Under the pieces are notes generated by a model. That model made no database searches and was not told the DNA's origin. It worked only from the letters and a program-made list of their open reading frames with translations. Below are positions 46,949 to 55,251 of a DNA stretch of 64,000 nt, piece after piece. The stretch is from Geobacteraceae bacterium (GTDB taxonomy: Bacteria; Desulfobacterota; Desulfuromonadia; Geobacterales; Geobacteraceae): NCBI GenBank assembly GCA_024281055.1, contig JAMXLF010000031.1, positions 1 to 64,000 of the forward strand, in the 5' to 3' direction. Every line of letters starts with the position of its first letter. Positions within the stretch are counted from its first letter, which is position 1. The translations under genes and the position numbers were made by a program.

Positions 46949-47204
46949 TCGTCAATGACCCCGTCACACGACCTTTTGCGCCCCCTCCTTTAGTATCCCA
47001 CCTGTGCTTTGTTCTCCTTTCACCCGGCCGCTCCGGCTTCGGCAACCGGGGCGGCCACCTACCAAACCCATGAAATTCACAGGCCCCAGGACGGCAGTCT
47101 CCGTGATCCTGCCCGAGGGCCGATCATAACGCGATAGCCGGCGATACAGTACCGGCGAAAAACGGGGGAGGCTCCAGCCTCCTCCGACGACCTGGAGGTG
47201 CTGG
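46949..47204. other. Gap expected to hold the Mor-dependent late promoter
   Basis: No convincing gene. It contains a GC hairpin (CCGGCCGCTCCGG region, 47024-47058) and GGAGGCTCCAGCCTCC (47167-47182). No sigma70 -35 box is evident, as expected for an activator-dependent promoter upstream of the lysis genes. Assignment by position only. Confidence 0.35.
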
Positions 47205-48104
47205 ATGCTCGACTGGTTGAGAAAGACCTGGATGCTCCTGGCGATCATCGTCGCCGGACTCTGTATTTTCGGTGATGCAGCTCAGCTCGCCGTGACGATC
47301 TATGGCCTGTCCGCCGCCTGTCTCGTGCTGCTATTGGCTGATTTCATCCTCGATTCCCGGGAGCGGTGGGGACTCTTCCCTGCCCTTGATCTCAACTTCG
47401 CCATCAAAAAGGCTCTAGAGGCCCCGCTCGGCGCGGCGATCGTCTTCGTCAGCATCATCGCCCTGATCATCGCCATCCTCTTCCTTGCCGTCCCATCGGC
47501 CCGCGCCTCCGCCCTGGATGATGCCCGGCCATATCTGCCGGTGCTCTCGAAGTCGCTCGACTCCAACTGGCCGGCTGCCCCGCTTCGCCATATTCCGGCT
47601 GGCCAGGTGGAGCAGGAATCGTCCTGGAAGACAAAGGCCACTCTCAAAACCTCCCGCGAACTCGGCCGGGGCCTGGTGCAGATGACCATCGCCTACGATG
47701 CCAAGGGCCGCGAGCGGTTCAACATCTATAAGGACGCCTGCCGGGTTGCTGCACTCAAGACATGGGATTGGAGAAATGACCCCTACAACCCGCGCTGCCA
47801 GCTGACGTTCCTCGTACTTCAGGACCGCGCCAACTTCTGCCAGGTGCGTCCCTTTTTCATCGACGATACCCAGGCATGGAAAGGGGCGCTCGTCTGCTAC
47901 AACGCCGGGTCGGGCCGCTGGCTGCAACGTCGGCGAACCGCCAAGGTAAAGGGGCTACCCGCCGACCGCTGGGACGGCGGTCTCGACCGGGCCTGGACAG
48001 GAGGTGAAACCGCCCTGCTCTATGGGCGGCCGTTATACGAAGCGGTGAACGAATACCCGCGCGTCATTTTTCTCCGGGCTGCGAAGTACCGGGGATTGGT
48101 ATAG
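47205..48104 (+). CDS. Membrane-anchored endolysin (lytic transglycosylase-like)
   Basis: 299 residues. Three hydrophobic helices in the first 95 residues (MLLAIIVAGLCIFGDA, LSAACLVLLLADFIL, AIVFVSIIALIIAILFLAV), then a lysozyme-like domain: Glu in QVEQESSWKT (catalytic candidate), RELGRGLVQMTIAYD and ALVCYNAGSGRWL, the pattern of SLT-type enzymes. Cuts peptidoglycan at lysis. Membrane anchoring before release resembles SAR-type endolysins. First gene of the late block. Confidence 0.75.
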   Translation: MLDWLRKTWMLLAIIVAGLCIFGDAAQLAVTIYGLSAACLVLLLADFILDSRERWGLFPALDLNFAIKKALEAPLGAAIVFVSIIALIIAILFLAVPSARASALDDARPYLPVLSKSLDSNWPAAPLRHIPAGQVEQESSWKTKATLKTSRELGRGLVQMTIAYDAKGRERFNIYKDACRVAALKTWDWRNDPYNPRCQLTFLVLQDRANFCQVRPFFIDDTQAWKGALVCYNAGSGRWLQRRRTAKVKGLPADRWDGGLDRAWTGGETALLYGRPLYEAVNEYPRVIFLRAAKYRGLV

Positions 48105-48128
48105 CCATCGACAAAGGAGACCATCATC

Positions 48129-48647
48129 ATGAAAAAAGTTGCCCTCGCTTTCATCTGTATCTGCCTCTGGACCATCCTTGCCTTGATTGGCGTCGCCTTC
48201 GCAGCTGACGCAACTGCCCCGGCCGCATCGAGCGGCATTATGGCCGGGTTCCTGAATAACACGCTCTTTCCCTTTCTGACCGCCTTGCTGATGGGCCTCA
48301 TCACCTATGGCGCCAAATTGCTTGCCACCAAGTACAATCTGCAGATCCTCGCGGACAATAACGACATGCTGATGAAGCTGGCGGCCCAGGGGATTGCCTT
48401 CGCAGAGGAGAAGGCCGCCACGTTCGCGGACAGCAAGGTACCCCTTAACGGCAACGACAAGATGACGCAGGCCGTGTCGTACATCATCAACGCCATGCCG
48501 AAGGTTACTCCGGAGCAGGCGCAGAATGCCGTGCATGCGGTCCTGGCCATGATCCCGGGAGCCGGAGCCAGCGGAGCGAGCACCTTTGTTCCGGCCGCAA
48601 CCACGATCCCGGCGCCCGCGGCTACGACTATCCCCACGGCGTCCTGA
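48129..48647 (+). CDS. Holin-like membrane protein
   Basis: 172 residues: signal-like first helix (VALAFICICLWTILALIGVAFA), second helix (FLNNTLFPFLTALLMGLITYGA), then a helical region with KLAAQGIAFAEEKAATFADS and an Ala/Thr/Pro-rich tail. The order and the LAAQGIAFAEEKA pattern recall phage holin families of the LLH type. By position between endolysin and spanin-like genes it is the best holin candidate. Confidence 0.6.
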   Translation: MKKVALAFICICLWTILALIGVAFAADATAPAASSGIMAGFLNNTLFPFLTALLMGLITYGAKLLATKYNLQILADNNDMLMKLAAQGIAFAEEKAATFADSKVPLNGNDKMTQAVSYIINAMPKVTPEQAQNAVHAVLAMIPGAGASGASTFVPAATTIPAPAATTIPTAS

Positions 48648-48648
48648 C

Positions 48649-48870
48649 ATGGCGGCCGGGGCACTGTCATCCATACTGGCGATCCTGGCCTACCTCGTCC
48701 CGTTTGTCGTCGACGCTCTGAAGAAGTACCAGGTCACCACCCAAGGGGGAAACCACGATGCCAACATCCAGGAATTTCGCAAAAGCCTTGCCGATGGCGA
48801 TCGCAACGGCATTGCTGCTCGCCTTGCTGATCAGCACGACCGGGTGCGCGCGGCGCTATGTGGCCGTTGA
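48649..48870 (+). CDS. Candidate inner-membrane spanin (Rz-like) subunit
   Basis: 73 residues: an N-terminal helix (LSSILAILAYLVPFVVDAL) then a polar helical part (DANIQEFRKSLADGD). The 3' half overlaps the start of a lipoprotein gene in another frame, the hallmark arrangement of Rz/Rz1 pairs. Sequence alone does not prove it. Confidence 0.5.
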   Translation: MAAGALSSILAILAYLVPFVVDALKKYQVTTQGGNHDANIQEFRKSLADGDRNGIAARLADQHDRVRAALCGR

Positions 48871-48973
48871 TGCCGGCGCCCCGGCCAATGCCACCCAGGG
48901 TGATCTGGACAGGTGCTTCCAGGACAATGAGCTGCTCTTGAAGGCGCTGGAAGAGTGCAGGGCGGGTAAATGA
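48758..48973 (+). CDS. Candidate outer-membrane spanin lipoprotein (Rz1-like)
   Basis: 71 residues: signal FAKALPMAIATALLLALLIS with lipobox STTGC (Cys30), and a short mature part (about 42 residues). Starts inside the gene at 48649 in another frame, overlapping it by 113 bp. Rz1 proteins are usually proline-rich and this one is not. Confidence 0.5.
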   Translation: MPTSRNFAKALPMAIATALLLALLISTTGCARRYVAVDAGAPANATQGDLDRCFQDNELLLKALEECRAGK

Positions 48974-49293
48974 CCATCACGCTCAACTGGGAAGCCGTTG
49001 CGGTCCTCACCACCCTTTTCCTCGCCTGGAACGGCTTCTTTTTCTTCATCATCCGTTGGCTGGTCAGCCGCATGATCTCCAGTATGGAGAATCGGATCAA
49101 CGAGACATCGGACGGTCTCCAGAAACACCGCGAGGATTACCTACTCTTTCTCGGCAAGCTGCCCATCGACTACTACCGCCGCGAGGACATGATCCGCTTC
49201 GAGACCATCACCCACGCGAAGCTGGACGCCCTGGCGGGCGACATACGACAACTGGAGTGCCGCAAATGCCCAACACCCACGGCCCAACCATAG
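48970..49293 (+). CDS. Membrane protein, phage late region
   Basis: 107 residues: N-terminal helix (AVAVLTTLFLAWNGFFFFII) then a coiled region (MENRINETSDGLQKHREDYL) and an end with CRKC. Similar one-helix/coiled-coil proteins lie between lysis and packaging genes of Mu-like phages (gp24/25 region). ATGA overlap with the lipoprotein gene. Confidence 0.55.
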   Translation: MTITLNWEAVAVLTTLFLAWNGFFFFIIRWLVSRMISSMENRINETSDGLQKHREDYLLFLGKLPIDYYRREDMIRFETITHAKLDALAGDIRQLECRKCPTPTAQP

Positions 49294-49592
49294 ACCCCGA
49301 AAAGGCCCGGCGAGAGAACCTCCGCTGGTTCATCCTCCTCACCCTCAACTCGGCCCGGCCGATCGGCACGAGCGAGGCGGTCATTCTCTCCACCGTCCAG
49401 GGGATCATCCCGGATGTGACGCCGCGTGAGGTCAGGAACGAGCTCGACTACCTCTTTCACCGTGAGCTCATCACCCTGGAGCGCCGCGATTCCCCGGTCT
49501 GGCATGCCGATCTCACCCGTACCGGCATCGATGTCGTGGAATACACCGTTCCCTGCGACCCCGGCATTGCCCGGCCGCAGAAATACTGGTAG
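49266..49592 (+). CDS. Winged-helix phage protein (Mu gp26-region)
   Basis: 108 residues. RENLRWFILLTLNSARPIGT, VILSTVQGIIPDVTPREVRN and ELDYLFHRELITLERRDSPV form a wHTH pattern; WHADLTRTGIDVVEYTVPCD is typical of a family next to gp27 in Mu-like phages. Its TAG stop begins repeat copy B. Confidence 0.65.
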   Translation: MPNTHGPTIDPEKARRENLRWFILLTLNSARPIGTSEAVILSTVQGIIPDVTPREVRNELDYLFHRELITLERRDSPVWHADLTRTGIDVVEYTVPCDPGIARPQKYW

Positions 49593-49646
49593 GGGCAACC
49601 CCGCGTGGTTGCCCTGTCCTGGGCGCCCACACAGGGGCGCCCCTAC
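49590..49646. repeat. TAGGGGC two-hairpin repeat, copy B
   Basis: TAGGGGCAACC...GGTTGCCC and GGGCGCCC...GGGCGCCCCTA. Starts at the TAG stop of the preceding gene and ends 10 bp before ATG 49657. Compared with copy A the two stem types are in the opposite order. Confidence 0.8.
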
Positions 49647-49656
49647 AAGGATTGAG

Positions 49657-50193
49657 ATGCCGCCCAAGAGCAAGATATACGCGCTCCCCGAGCCAATACG
49701 TGCGTGGCTTGACGAAACGCTTGCCGCCAACGGCGGCCAGCAGTTCAAGCGCCTGGAGGAGGAGCTGGCCAAGAAGGGGTACCTGATTACCGACTCCTCT
49801 CTCCAGCGCTACCATGCCAACGACCTGGAGCCACGGCTCAAGGCCCTGAAGCTCGCCACCGAGAGTGCCCGTACCGTGGCGGCCGCCATGGGGGAAAACG
49901 ACGGCACCATGCTGGAGGCCCTCACCGGTCTCTGCCAGGAGCGGCTTTTCAACATCCTCATCGAGCTTGGCCCCGACAGCGAGAGCATCAAGAATTACGA
50001 CCTCGCCAAGATGGCCCGGGCGATCAGTAACCTCGCCAGGGCGAGCATCGACGTGAAGAAGTTCGTGGCGGATGCACGGAAGAAGGCGCTGGCCGATGCC
50101 GCCGATGCCGTGGAAAAGGCAGCCAAGCAGCAAGGTCTCAACGCCGAGCAGGCAGCATTTTGGCGTAACCAGGTTCTGGGAGTCGGATTATGA
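49657..50193 (+). CDS. gp27-like protein (DUF3486), small terminase-like
   Basis: 178 residues. IYALPEPIRAWLDETLAANG then EEELAKKGYLITDSSLQRYH is the DUF3486 DNA-binding start; the rest is helical (ARTVAAAMGENDGTMLEALT). Mu gp27 is thought to act with the terminase in packaging. Directly upstream of and overlapping the terminase gene by 4 bp. Confidence 0.85.
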   Translation: MPPKSKIYALPEPIRAWLDETLAANGGQQFKRLEEELAKKGYLITDSSLQRYHANDLEPRLKALKLATESARTVAAAMGENDGTMLEALTGLCQERLFNILIELGPDSESIKNYDLAKMARAISNLARASIDVKKFVADARKKALADAADAVEKAAKQQGLNAEQAAFWRNQVLGVGL

Positions 50194-51818
50194 CGATGGC
50201 AACGGCCGCACAGCTTCCGGGAGACGTGGAGCGGATCCTTAGCTTCGACGAGCTTCCCCCCAGGGTGCGGCGCATTCCATCTGACCACAACCCGCTCGCC
50301 TCCGGTGTCCTCATGGATCCCCAGCGCGAATGGATCAGGCAGTGCCACGAAAACGACCTGATGATCGCGGAAAAGGGACGCCGCACCGGCATTACCTACT
50401 CCACCGCCCTTGATTCCACCATCATCGCCGCGTCTTCCGCCGACGCCGGCGGCGACAACATCTACTACATCGGCGACACCAAGGAAAAGGGCCTTGAGTT
50501 CATCGGCTACTGCGCCCACATGGCCAAGGTCATGGCGGCAGCCATGGCCGACGGCTTCATGGGGATCGAGGTCTTTCTCTTCGAGGATCAGCAGGAAGAC
50601 GGAAGTTCCAAGCAGATCACCAGCTACCGGATCCGCTTCGCCTCCGGCTTCCAGATCGTGGCGCTTTCCTCGAACCCGGCCAACATCCGGGGCTTGCAGG
50701 GGATCGTCATCATCGACGAGGCGGCATTCCACAAGAACGTCCAGGCTGTGGTCGACGCCTGCAACGCGCTCCTCATCTGGGGCGGCAAGATCCGGGTGAT
50801 CTCCACCCATAATGGCGACCGCAACCCCTTCAACCAGCTGATCCTGGACGCCGACGCCGGCGTAAACCCGTTCAAGGTGTTCCGCTGCACCTTCGACGAC
50901 GCCGTGGCGGCCGGGCTGTTCGAGAGGGTCTGCATGATGCGTAAGTGGGAGCCGACCGAGGAGCGGAAACGCACCTGGTACAACCGCATTCGCGGCAGCT
51001 ACGGCAGCAACCGCGCCGCCATGCTGGAAGAATTGGACGCCATTCCGCGGGAGGGTTCCGGCGTGGCGATCCCTGGCGTGGTCATCGAGAGCTGCATGAA
51101 GGAAGCACGGCCGGTGGTGCGCCTGTCCCTCGATAGCGAGTTCGGACTCAAGCCGGTCGATGAGCGGCGCCGCTGGTGCGACGACTGGATCAGGGCCAAC
51201 ATTGACCCACTGTTGGAGCTGCTCGATCCGAAGCTCGATCATTATTTCGGGTTCGACTATGCCCGCTATATGGACCTCGGCTGTTTCGGCCCTATCGAGG
51301 TCGAGCAGGACCTAACCAGGAAGGTTCCCTGGATCATCGAGCTTTACAATGTGCCCAAGAGCCAACAGCAGCAGATACTTTTCTACGTCATCCGCCGCTT
51401 GCCTCGGTTCCGGTGCGGCGCCATGGATGCCACCGGCAACGGCCAGGGCCTTGCCGAGGACACCGCCGACGAGTTCGGACGGATGAACATTCTGCAGGTC
51501 ACACTGAATGATGCCTGGTATCGGGCGAACATGCTCAGCTTTGTGGAGGCATTCGAAGACCGGACGATCGACGTGCCGCGCGACGCCGACGTCAAGAACG
51601 ACCTGAGAATGCTGGTCCGGATAAACGGCATCACCAAGCTGCCGAACCTGCGCGTGGTGGACACCAAGGATGGCGAGAAGAAGCGCCACGGCGACTCGGC
51701 TATCATGCTGGCTCTTGGATGGTTCGCCTCGAACCAGGATGCCGGCCCCCCCTGGGGCGCCTCCCGTGGCCGGCGCGAATCCGTGAACATGCTGAAGGGA
51801 TACGACAATGCCGCGTAA
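50190..51818 (+). CDS. Terminase large subunit (Mu gp28-like)
   Basis: 542 residues. ATPase with Walker A-like EKGRRTGITYST and Walker B GIVIIDEAAFH, followed by ISTHNGD coupling motif; the C-terminal nuclease domain has acidic positions in FGFDYARYMD, MDATGNG and KKRHGDSAIM. Drives packaging of phage DNA into heads from transposed copies. Overlaps the portal gene by 11 bp. Confidence 0.9.
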   Translation: MTMATAAQLPGDVERILSFDELPPRVRRIPSDHNPLASGVLMDPQREWIRQCHENDLMIAEKGRRTGITYSTALDSTIIAASSADAGGDNIYYIGDTKEKGLEFIGYCAHMAKVMAAAMADGFMGIEVFLFEDQQEDGSSKQITSYRIRFASGFQIVALSSNPANIRGLQGIVIIDEAAFHKNVQAVVDACNALLIWGGKIRVISTHNGDRNPFNQLILDADAGVNPFKVFRCTFDDAVAAGLFERVCMMRKWEPTEERKRTWYNRIRGSYGSNRAAMLEELDAIPREGSGVAIPGVVIESCMKEARPVVRLSLDSEFGLKPVDERRRWCDDWIRANIDPLLELLDPKLDHYFGFDYARYMDLGCFGPIEVEQDLTRKVPWIIELYNVPKSQQQQILFYVIRRLPRFRCGAMDATGNGQGLAEDTADEFGRMNILQVTLNDAWYRANMLSFVEAFEDRTIDVPRDADVKNDLRMLVRINGITKLPNLRVVDTKDGEKKRHGDSAIMLALGWFASNQDAGPPWGASRGRRESVNMLKGYDNAA

Positions 51819-54234
51819 CAACGGTCTCTATCTGCCGGATGGCAGTTTCATGCGCTTCACCGAGGATCCGGCCCAGCCGACTTCCCTCTCCCAGGAGATC
51901 GCCGTCCGTTCCAAGACTCTCGATTACTGGGGGCTGGCGAATCTCTACCTGCCCAACCCCGACCCGATCCTGAAGAGCCAGGGGAAAGACATCCGCGTTT
52001 ACCAGGATTTGATGACCGACGATCGCGTCGCCGGATCCATCACCAACCTGATCAATGCGGTCCTCGCCCTGTCGTGGGACATCGACCAGGGAAAGAGCAA
52101 GAGCCGCCGGGCCAAGGCGATCAAGGATATCTTCGCCCGATTGCCGCTGACGCGGATCAGCGAGCAGGTCATCCGCGGCGCCCGCGGTTACGGCTACTGC
52201 CCGACCGAGATGGTCATGGTCCGTCGGGACGGCTTGAACGTCCCGGTCGACCTCGTGCCCAAGCCGCAGAGGTGGTTCGTCTTTTCCCAGGAAAACCAAC
52301 TCCGCTTCCTCACCCGCACAAACCTTCTCCAGGGCGAGGAGCTCCCGGCCCGGCGCTTCCTCTGCCCGACCAACGAGGCGAGCTACGAGAACCCCTACGG
52401 GCTCGGGCTCCTGTCCCGCTGCTTCTGGCCGGTCACCTTCAAGCGGGGCGGCTGGCGGTTCTGGATCCAGTTCTCCGAAAAGTTCGGCCAGGTCTGGCCC
52501 ATCGGCAAGCTTCCCCGCTCCGCCACCCAGGAACAGATCGACCATTTCCTGGAGATCCTGGAGCGGATGATCCAGGACGGCTGCAGCGTGATCCCCGACG
52601 ACGGCAGCGTCGACCTGAAGGAATCGGGCTCCAAGGGCGCCACCTCCGACATGTACCGCGGCATCATCCAGGAGGCGAACAGCGCCATCTCCACGGTCTG
52701 GCTCGGCCACGCCGGCGCCGGCGAGTCACAGAGTGGCGGCAAGCTCGGTGACGACAAGCTCTCCATCGAGGTGCGCAAGGACGTGCGCGACTCGGCCGTG
52801 CGGCTGATGGAGGAGTTCTATAACCAGGTCATCGATTACATCTGCGAGGAGAACTGGGGATCCGCCGAAGGCGCCCCGCGGTTCACCTTCATCATCGAGA
52901 AGGAAGTCGACATCAAGCAGGCCGAGCGCGACGAGAAGCTCGCCGCGTCCATGGCCGCATCCGGCTGGGAGCTGACCGGAGAGTACTGGAAGCGCATCTA
53001 CAATCTCCAGGACGGCGACCTGAAGGAGAAGGCCCCGGCCGCCGAATCGTCAAAACCGCCGACCCTGCCGCTCGCTGGCCCGGACAAGATGTTCGCTGAC
53101 TCTCCCTCCCTTGATAAGGGGAGGGATGGGGAGGGGTTGCCCGACAATACCGATTACCTCGCCGTGCGCCTGGAGCAGGAAGCCCAGCCGTACCAGGAGG
53201 CATGGCTCGCCGCCGCACTCAAAGAGGTCGACCGCGCCGGCAACCTGGTCGATCTCCGTCAAGACCTTCTTGACGCGAAGATGGATATCGGCGCCATGGG
53301 GAAGACGATCGGCGACGCGATCATGCTCGGCCGCCTCCTTGGCATGGCCGAGGTCCAGGACGAGATAGCGGCCTCCGAGACCGGCGCCACTTTCGCTGAG
53401 GTCGCGCGCATGCACGAGCTCGTGGCCTGGGGACCGTGGTTCGAGTTCTCCACGCCGCCGATCGCAAACCGGGGCTCGATCATTTCCGCCCTCCGTCTCC
53501 CCTTCAAAGAAGCGATCGCCTTCTTCCGCGACAAGGTGAACATCCCCACCGAGCGGTGGAATGACCTCTTCCTCGACGCCCACTCCCGGGGTTTCATGAT
53601 CGCCGGCGCGCTTAAAGGAGAGCTCCTCTCCGATCTGCGCGACGCGGTCGACCAGACGATCAGCCAGGGACTCACGCTCCGCGAGTTCCGGCAACAGTGG
53701 GATGCGATCGTCGAGCGCTACGGCTGGACGTACAAGGGGGGGCGTAACTGGCGCACCCGCGTGGTCTATGAGACCAACACGCGCCAGGCATACAACGCCG
53801 GCCGCTGGGAGCAGGTCACCGACCCGGACGTTTTGAAGACCCGTCCCTATCTCCTTTACCGACACGGCGACTCTGTGCATCCCCGGCCACTCCATCTGGC
53901 ATGGAACGGCACGGTGCTTCCGGCCGATGACCCGTGGTGGGCAACCCATGCCCCCCAGAACGGGTGGGGGTGCAAGTGTACCGTCTTCTCCGTTGGGGAT
54001 CGCGACCTTGCCCGGATGCCCAACGCCAAGCGCCGGGCGCCGAACGACGGCACCTACGAGTGGACCGACAAGCAGGGACGCACCTTCACCATCCCCAACG
54101 GCATCGATCCCGGCTTCCAGTATAACCCGGGCGCGGCTGCGAAAAAGAGCTACAGCATCCTCGAGGATCGGATCAAACAATTGCCTCCCGACATCGGCAA
54201 GCGGATCCGCGCCGAGATCGCGGCGAAATCGTAG
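51808..54234 (+). CDS. Fused portal (DUF935, gp29) and head morphogenesis (gp30/Mu F-like) protein
   Basis: 808 residues. Residues 1 to about 430 are the Mu-type portal (TDDRVAGSITNLINAVLALS, YGYCPTEMVMVRRDGLNVPV, SDMYRGIIQEANSAISTVWL). Residues about 445-808 are a gp30-like minor head protein with the Mu F motif VVYETNTRQAYNAGRWEQ and HAPQNGWGCKC. In Mu they are separate proteins. The junction (about 432-445, DSPSLDKGRDGEGL) is encoded by a REP-like repeat, in frame. Its TAG stop starts repeat copy C. Confidence 0.85.
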   Translation: MPRNNGLYLPDGSFMRFTEDPAQPTSLSQEIAVRSKTLDYWGLANLYLPNPDPILKSQGKDIRVYQDLMTDDRVAGSITNLINAVLALSWDIDQGKSKSRRAKAIKDIFARLPLTRISEQVIRGARGYGYCPTEMVMVRRDGLNVPVDLVPKPQRWFVFSQENQLRFLTRTNLLQGEELPARRFLCPTNEASYENPYGLGLLSRCFWPVTFKRGGWRFWIQFSEKFGQVWPIGKLPRSATQEQIDHFLEILERMIQDGCSVIPDDGSVDLKESGSKGATSDMYRGIIQEANSAISTVWLGHAGAGESQSGGKLGDDKLSIEVRKDVRDSAVRLMEEFYNQVIDYICEENWGSAEGAPRFTFIIEKEVDIKQAERDEKLAASMAASGWELTGEYWKRIYNLQDGDLKEKAPAAESSKPPTLPLAGPDKMFADSPSLDKGRDGEGLPDNTDYLAVRLEQEAQPYQEAWLAAALKEVDRAGNLVDLRQDLLDAKMDIGAMGKTIGDAIMLGRLLGMAEVQDEIAASETGATFAEVARMHELVAWGPWFEFSTPPIANRGSIISALRLPFKEAIAFFRDKVNIPTERWNDLFLDAHSRGFMIAGALKGELLSDLRDAVDQTISQGLTLREFRQQWDAIVERYGWTYKGGRNWRTRVVYETNTRQAYNAGRWEQVTDPDVLKTRPYLLYRHGDSVHPRPLHLAWNGTVLPADDPWWATHAPQNGWGCKCTVFSVGDRDLARMPNAKRRAPNDGTYEWTDKQGRTFTIPNGIDPGFQYNPGAAAKKSYSILEDRIKQLPPDIGKRIRAEIAAKS
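53104..53138. repeat. REP-like element inside the portal/head fusion
   Basis: CCCTCCC-TTGATAA-GGGGAGGG then ATGGGGAGGGG, translated as SPSLDKGRDGEG. Same family as 41285, 57744 and 59429. Confidence 0.8.
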
Positions 54235-54288
54235 GGGCGGCCCCATGTGGCCGCCCGCATCAGGGCAACCACACGGGGTTGCCCCTAC
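54232..54288. repeat. TAGGGGC two-hairpin repeat, copy C
   Basis: TAGGGGCGGCC...GGCCGCCC and GGGCAACC...GGTTGCCCCTA, close to copy A. Begins at the TAG stop of the portal/head gene and ends 11 bp before ATG 54300. Confidence 0.8.
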
Positions 54289-54299
54289 AGAGCACACAA

Positions 54300-54797
54300 A
54301 TGGCCGGCGAGCTCATCAAGATAACGAACAACCTCCCCGAGGTGCAGGCGAAGCTGAAAGAGATCGCCCGGCGATCGGGAAGCATGCGGCCGGCCTTCAA
54401 GGGGATGGGTGAGTACCTGAAGTTGTCTACGCGGCAGGATCGCTTCGACAAAGAGACCGACCCCCATGGGAAGAAGTGGAAGGCGATCAAGGAAGCTACG
54501 CGAGCCCGCAAGGCCCGGAAGGGAAAGCCGACCGATATCCTCCACGAGGACCTGAACCTCCGGGACACCATCGATTATGACCCGGGGGAGGAGACGCTCC
54601 TCTTCGGCTCCCCGCAGAAATACGCCGCGGCCCAGCAGCTGGGAGCGGAGATCACCGTCCGGCGCCGGGGCGGCAAATCGAAGAGACGCCGCCAGGGGCC
54701 GGGGAAGATCAAGATCGACGCCCGGGAATTCCTGGGCGTGAGTATGGCCGACGAGGTCGAGCTCCTCGCGATCGCCGGAGACTATTTGTTGGCATAA
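54300..54797 (+). CDS. Virion morphogenesis protein (Mu gpG-like)
   Basis: 165 residues. FDKETDPHGKKWKAIKEATR and LRDTIDYDPGEETLLFGSPQ, then YAAAQQLGA and REFLGVSMADEVELL are the conserved blocks of the phage virion morphogenesis (tail completion, gpG/gpS) family. Acts in tail formation. The start lies close behind repeat copy C, so its ribosome site is repeat-derived or absent. Confidence 0.85.
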   Translation: MAGELIKITNNLPEVQAKLKEIARRSGSMRPAFKGMGEYLKLSTRQDRFDKETDPHGKKWKAIKEATRARKARKGKPTDILHEDLNLRDTIDYDPGEETLLFGSPQKYAAAQQLGAEITVRRRGGKSKRRRQGPGKIKIDAREFLGVSMADEVELLAIAGDYLLA

Positions 54798-55036
54798 CGC
54801 GAAATTCCCTCTGTGCCGCTTTTTCACCTCGGTACATACCTATGCCGCACTTTTGCGGGTCGGGCCGGCTGAGGGCCTTGTAAACAGTTTATAAACATAT
54901 TTTTGGCGCTCCGGTTGTGAGTCAGCGGCCACCGAAAAAACCGGAAATCGGGATGGCAGTCGGTGACCGGGTCACATGAGGTTGATCGAATGATGTTGTA
55001 CGGTGCACTGGCACCGTACCGGAAAAGGAGGAGAAG
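54798..55036. other. Late intergenic region with palindromes and an AT-rich core
   Basis: No gene seen. It holds an AT-rich stretch (GTTTATAAAC, 54891-54900) that could be a promoter, GTGACCGGGTCAC (54963-54975), and a perfect hairpin GTACGGTGC-ACTG-GCACCGTAC (54998-55019) 18 bp before the Acb2-like gene. This gap suggests the small gene after it has its own control. Confidence 0.45.
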
Positions 55037-55249
55037 GTGACAGAGAAAGAGCTCGACAACCTGTTCAGCTACCACCCGCCGAAGGGAAACCAGGTGAACC
55101 GCTACAACGACATCCGCGAGGTGGGGCGGCTTTTCGCCAAGACCATCCTTGACAGCACCCCTCCCGGAGCGGACCAGACGGCGGCGATCCGGAAGGTCCG
55201 CGAGGCGGTCATGACGGCCAACGCGGCGATCGCCTGCGGGGAGGAATGA
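55037..55249 (+). CDS. Acb2/Tad1-like anti-defence protein (cyclic nucleotide sponge candidate)
   Basis: 70 residues from GTG 55037 (GGAGGAG upstream). FSYHPPKGNQVNRYNDIREV, then a helix and AAIRKVREAVMTANAAIACG, match the pattern I know for the Acb2/Tad1 hairpin family (YHPPK..Q..RY..IR; AVM.ANAAIA). Acb2 of Pseudomonas phages binds cyclic di- and trinucleotides and blocks CBASS; Tad1 binds gcADPR-type molecules and blocks Thoeris. It sits alone between gpG and protease genes, behind a hairpin-rich gap. Binding has not been shown for this protein. Confidence 0.7.
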   Translation: MTEKELDNLFSYHPPKGNQVNRYNDIREVGRLFAKTILDSTPPGADQTAAIRKVREAVMTANAAIACGEE

Positions 55250-55251
55250 GC

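Noticed and set aside
47078-47137. Short frame MKFTGPRTAVSVILPEGRS in the early/late gap
   Set aside because: Nineteen codons with no ribosome site; more likely part of the late promoter region.
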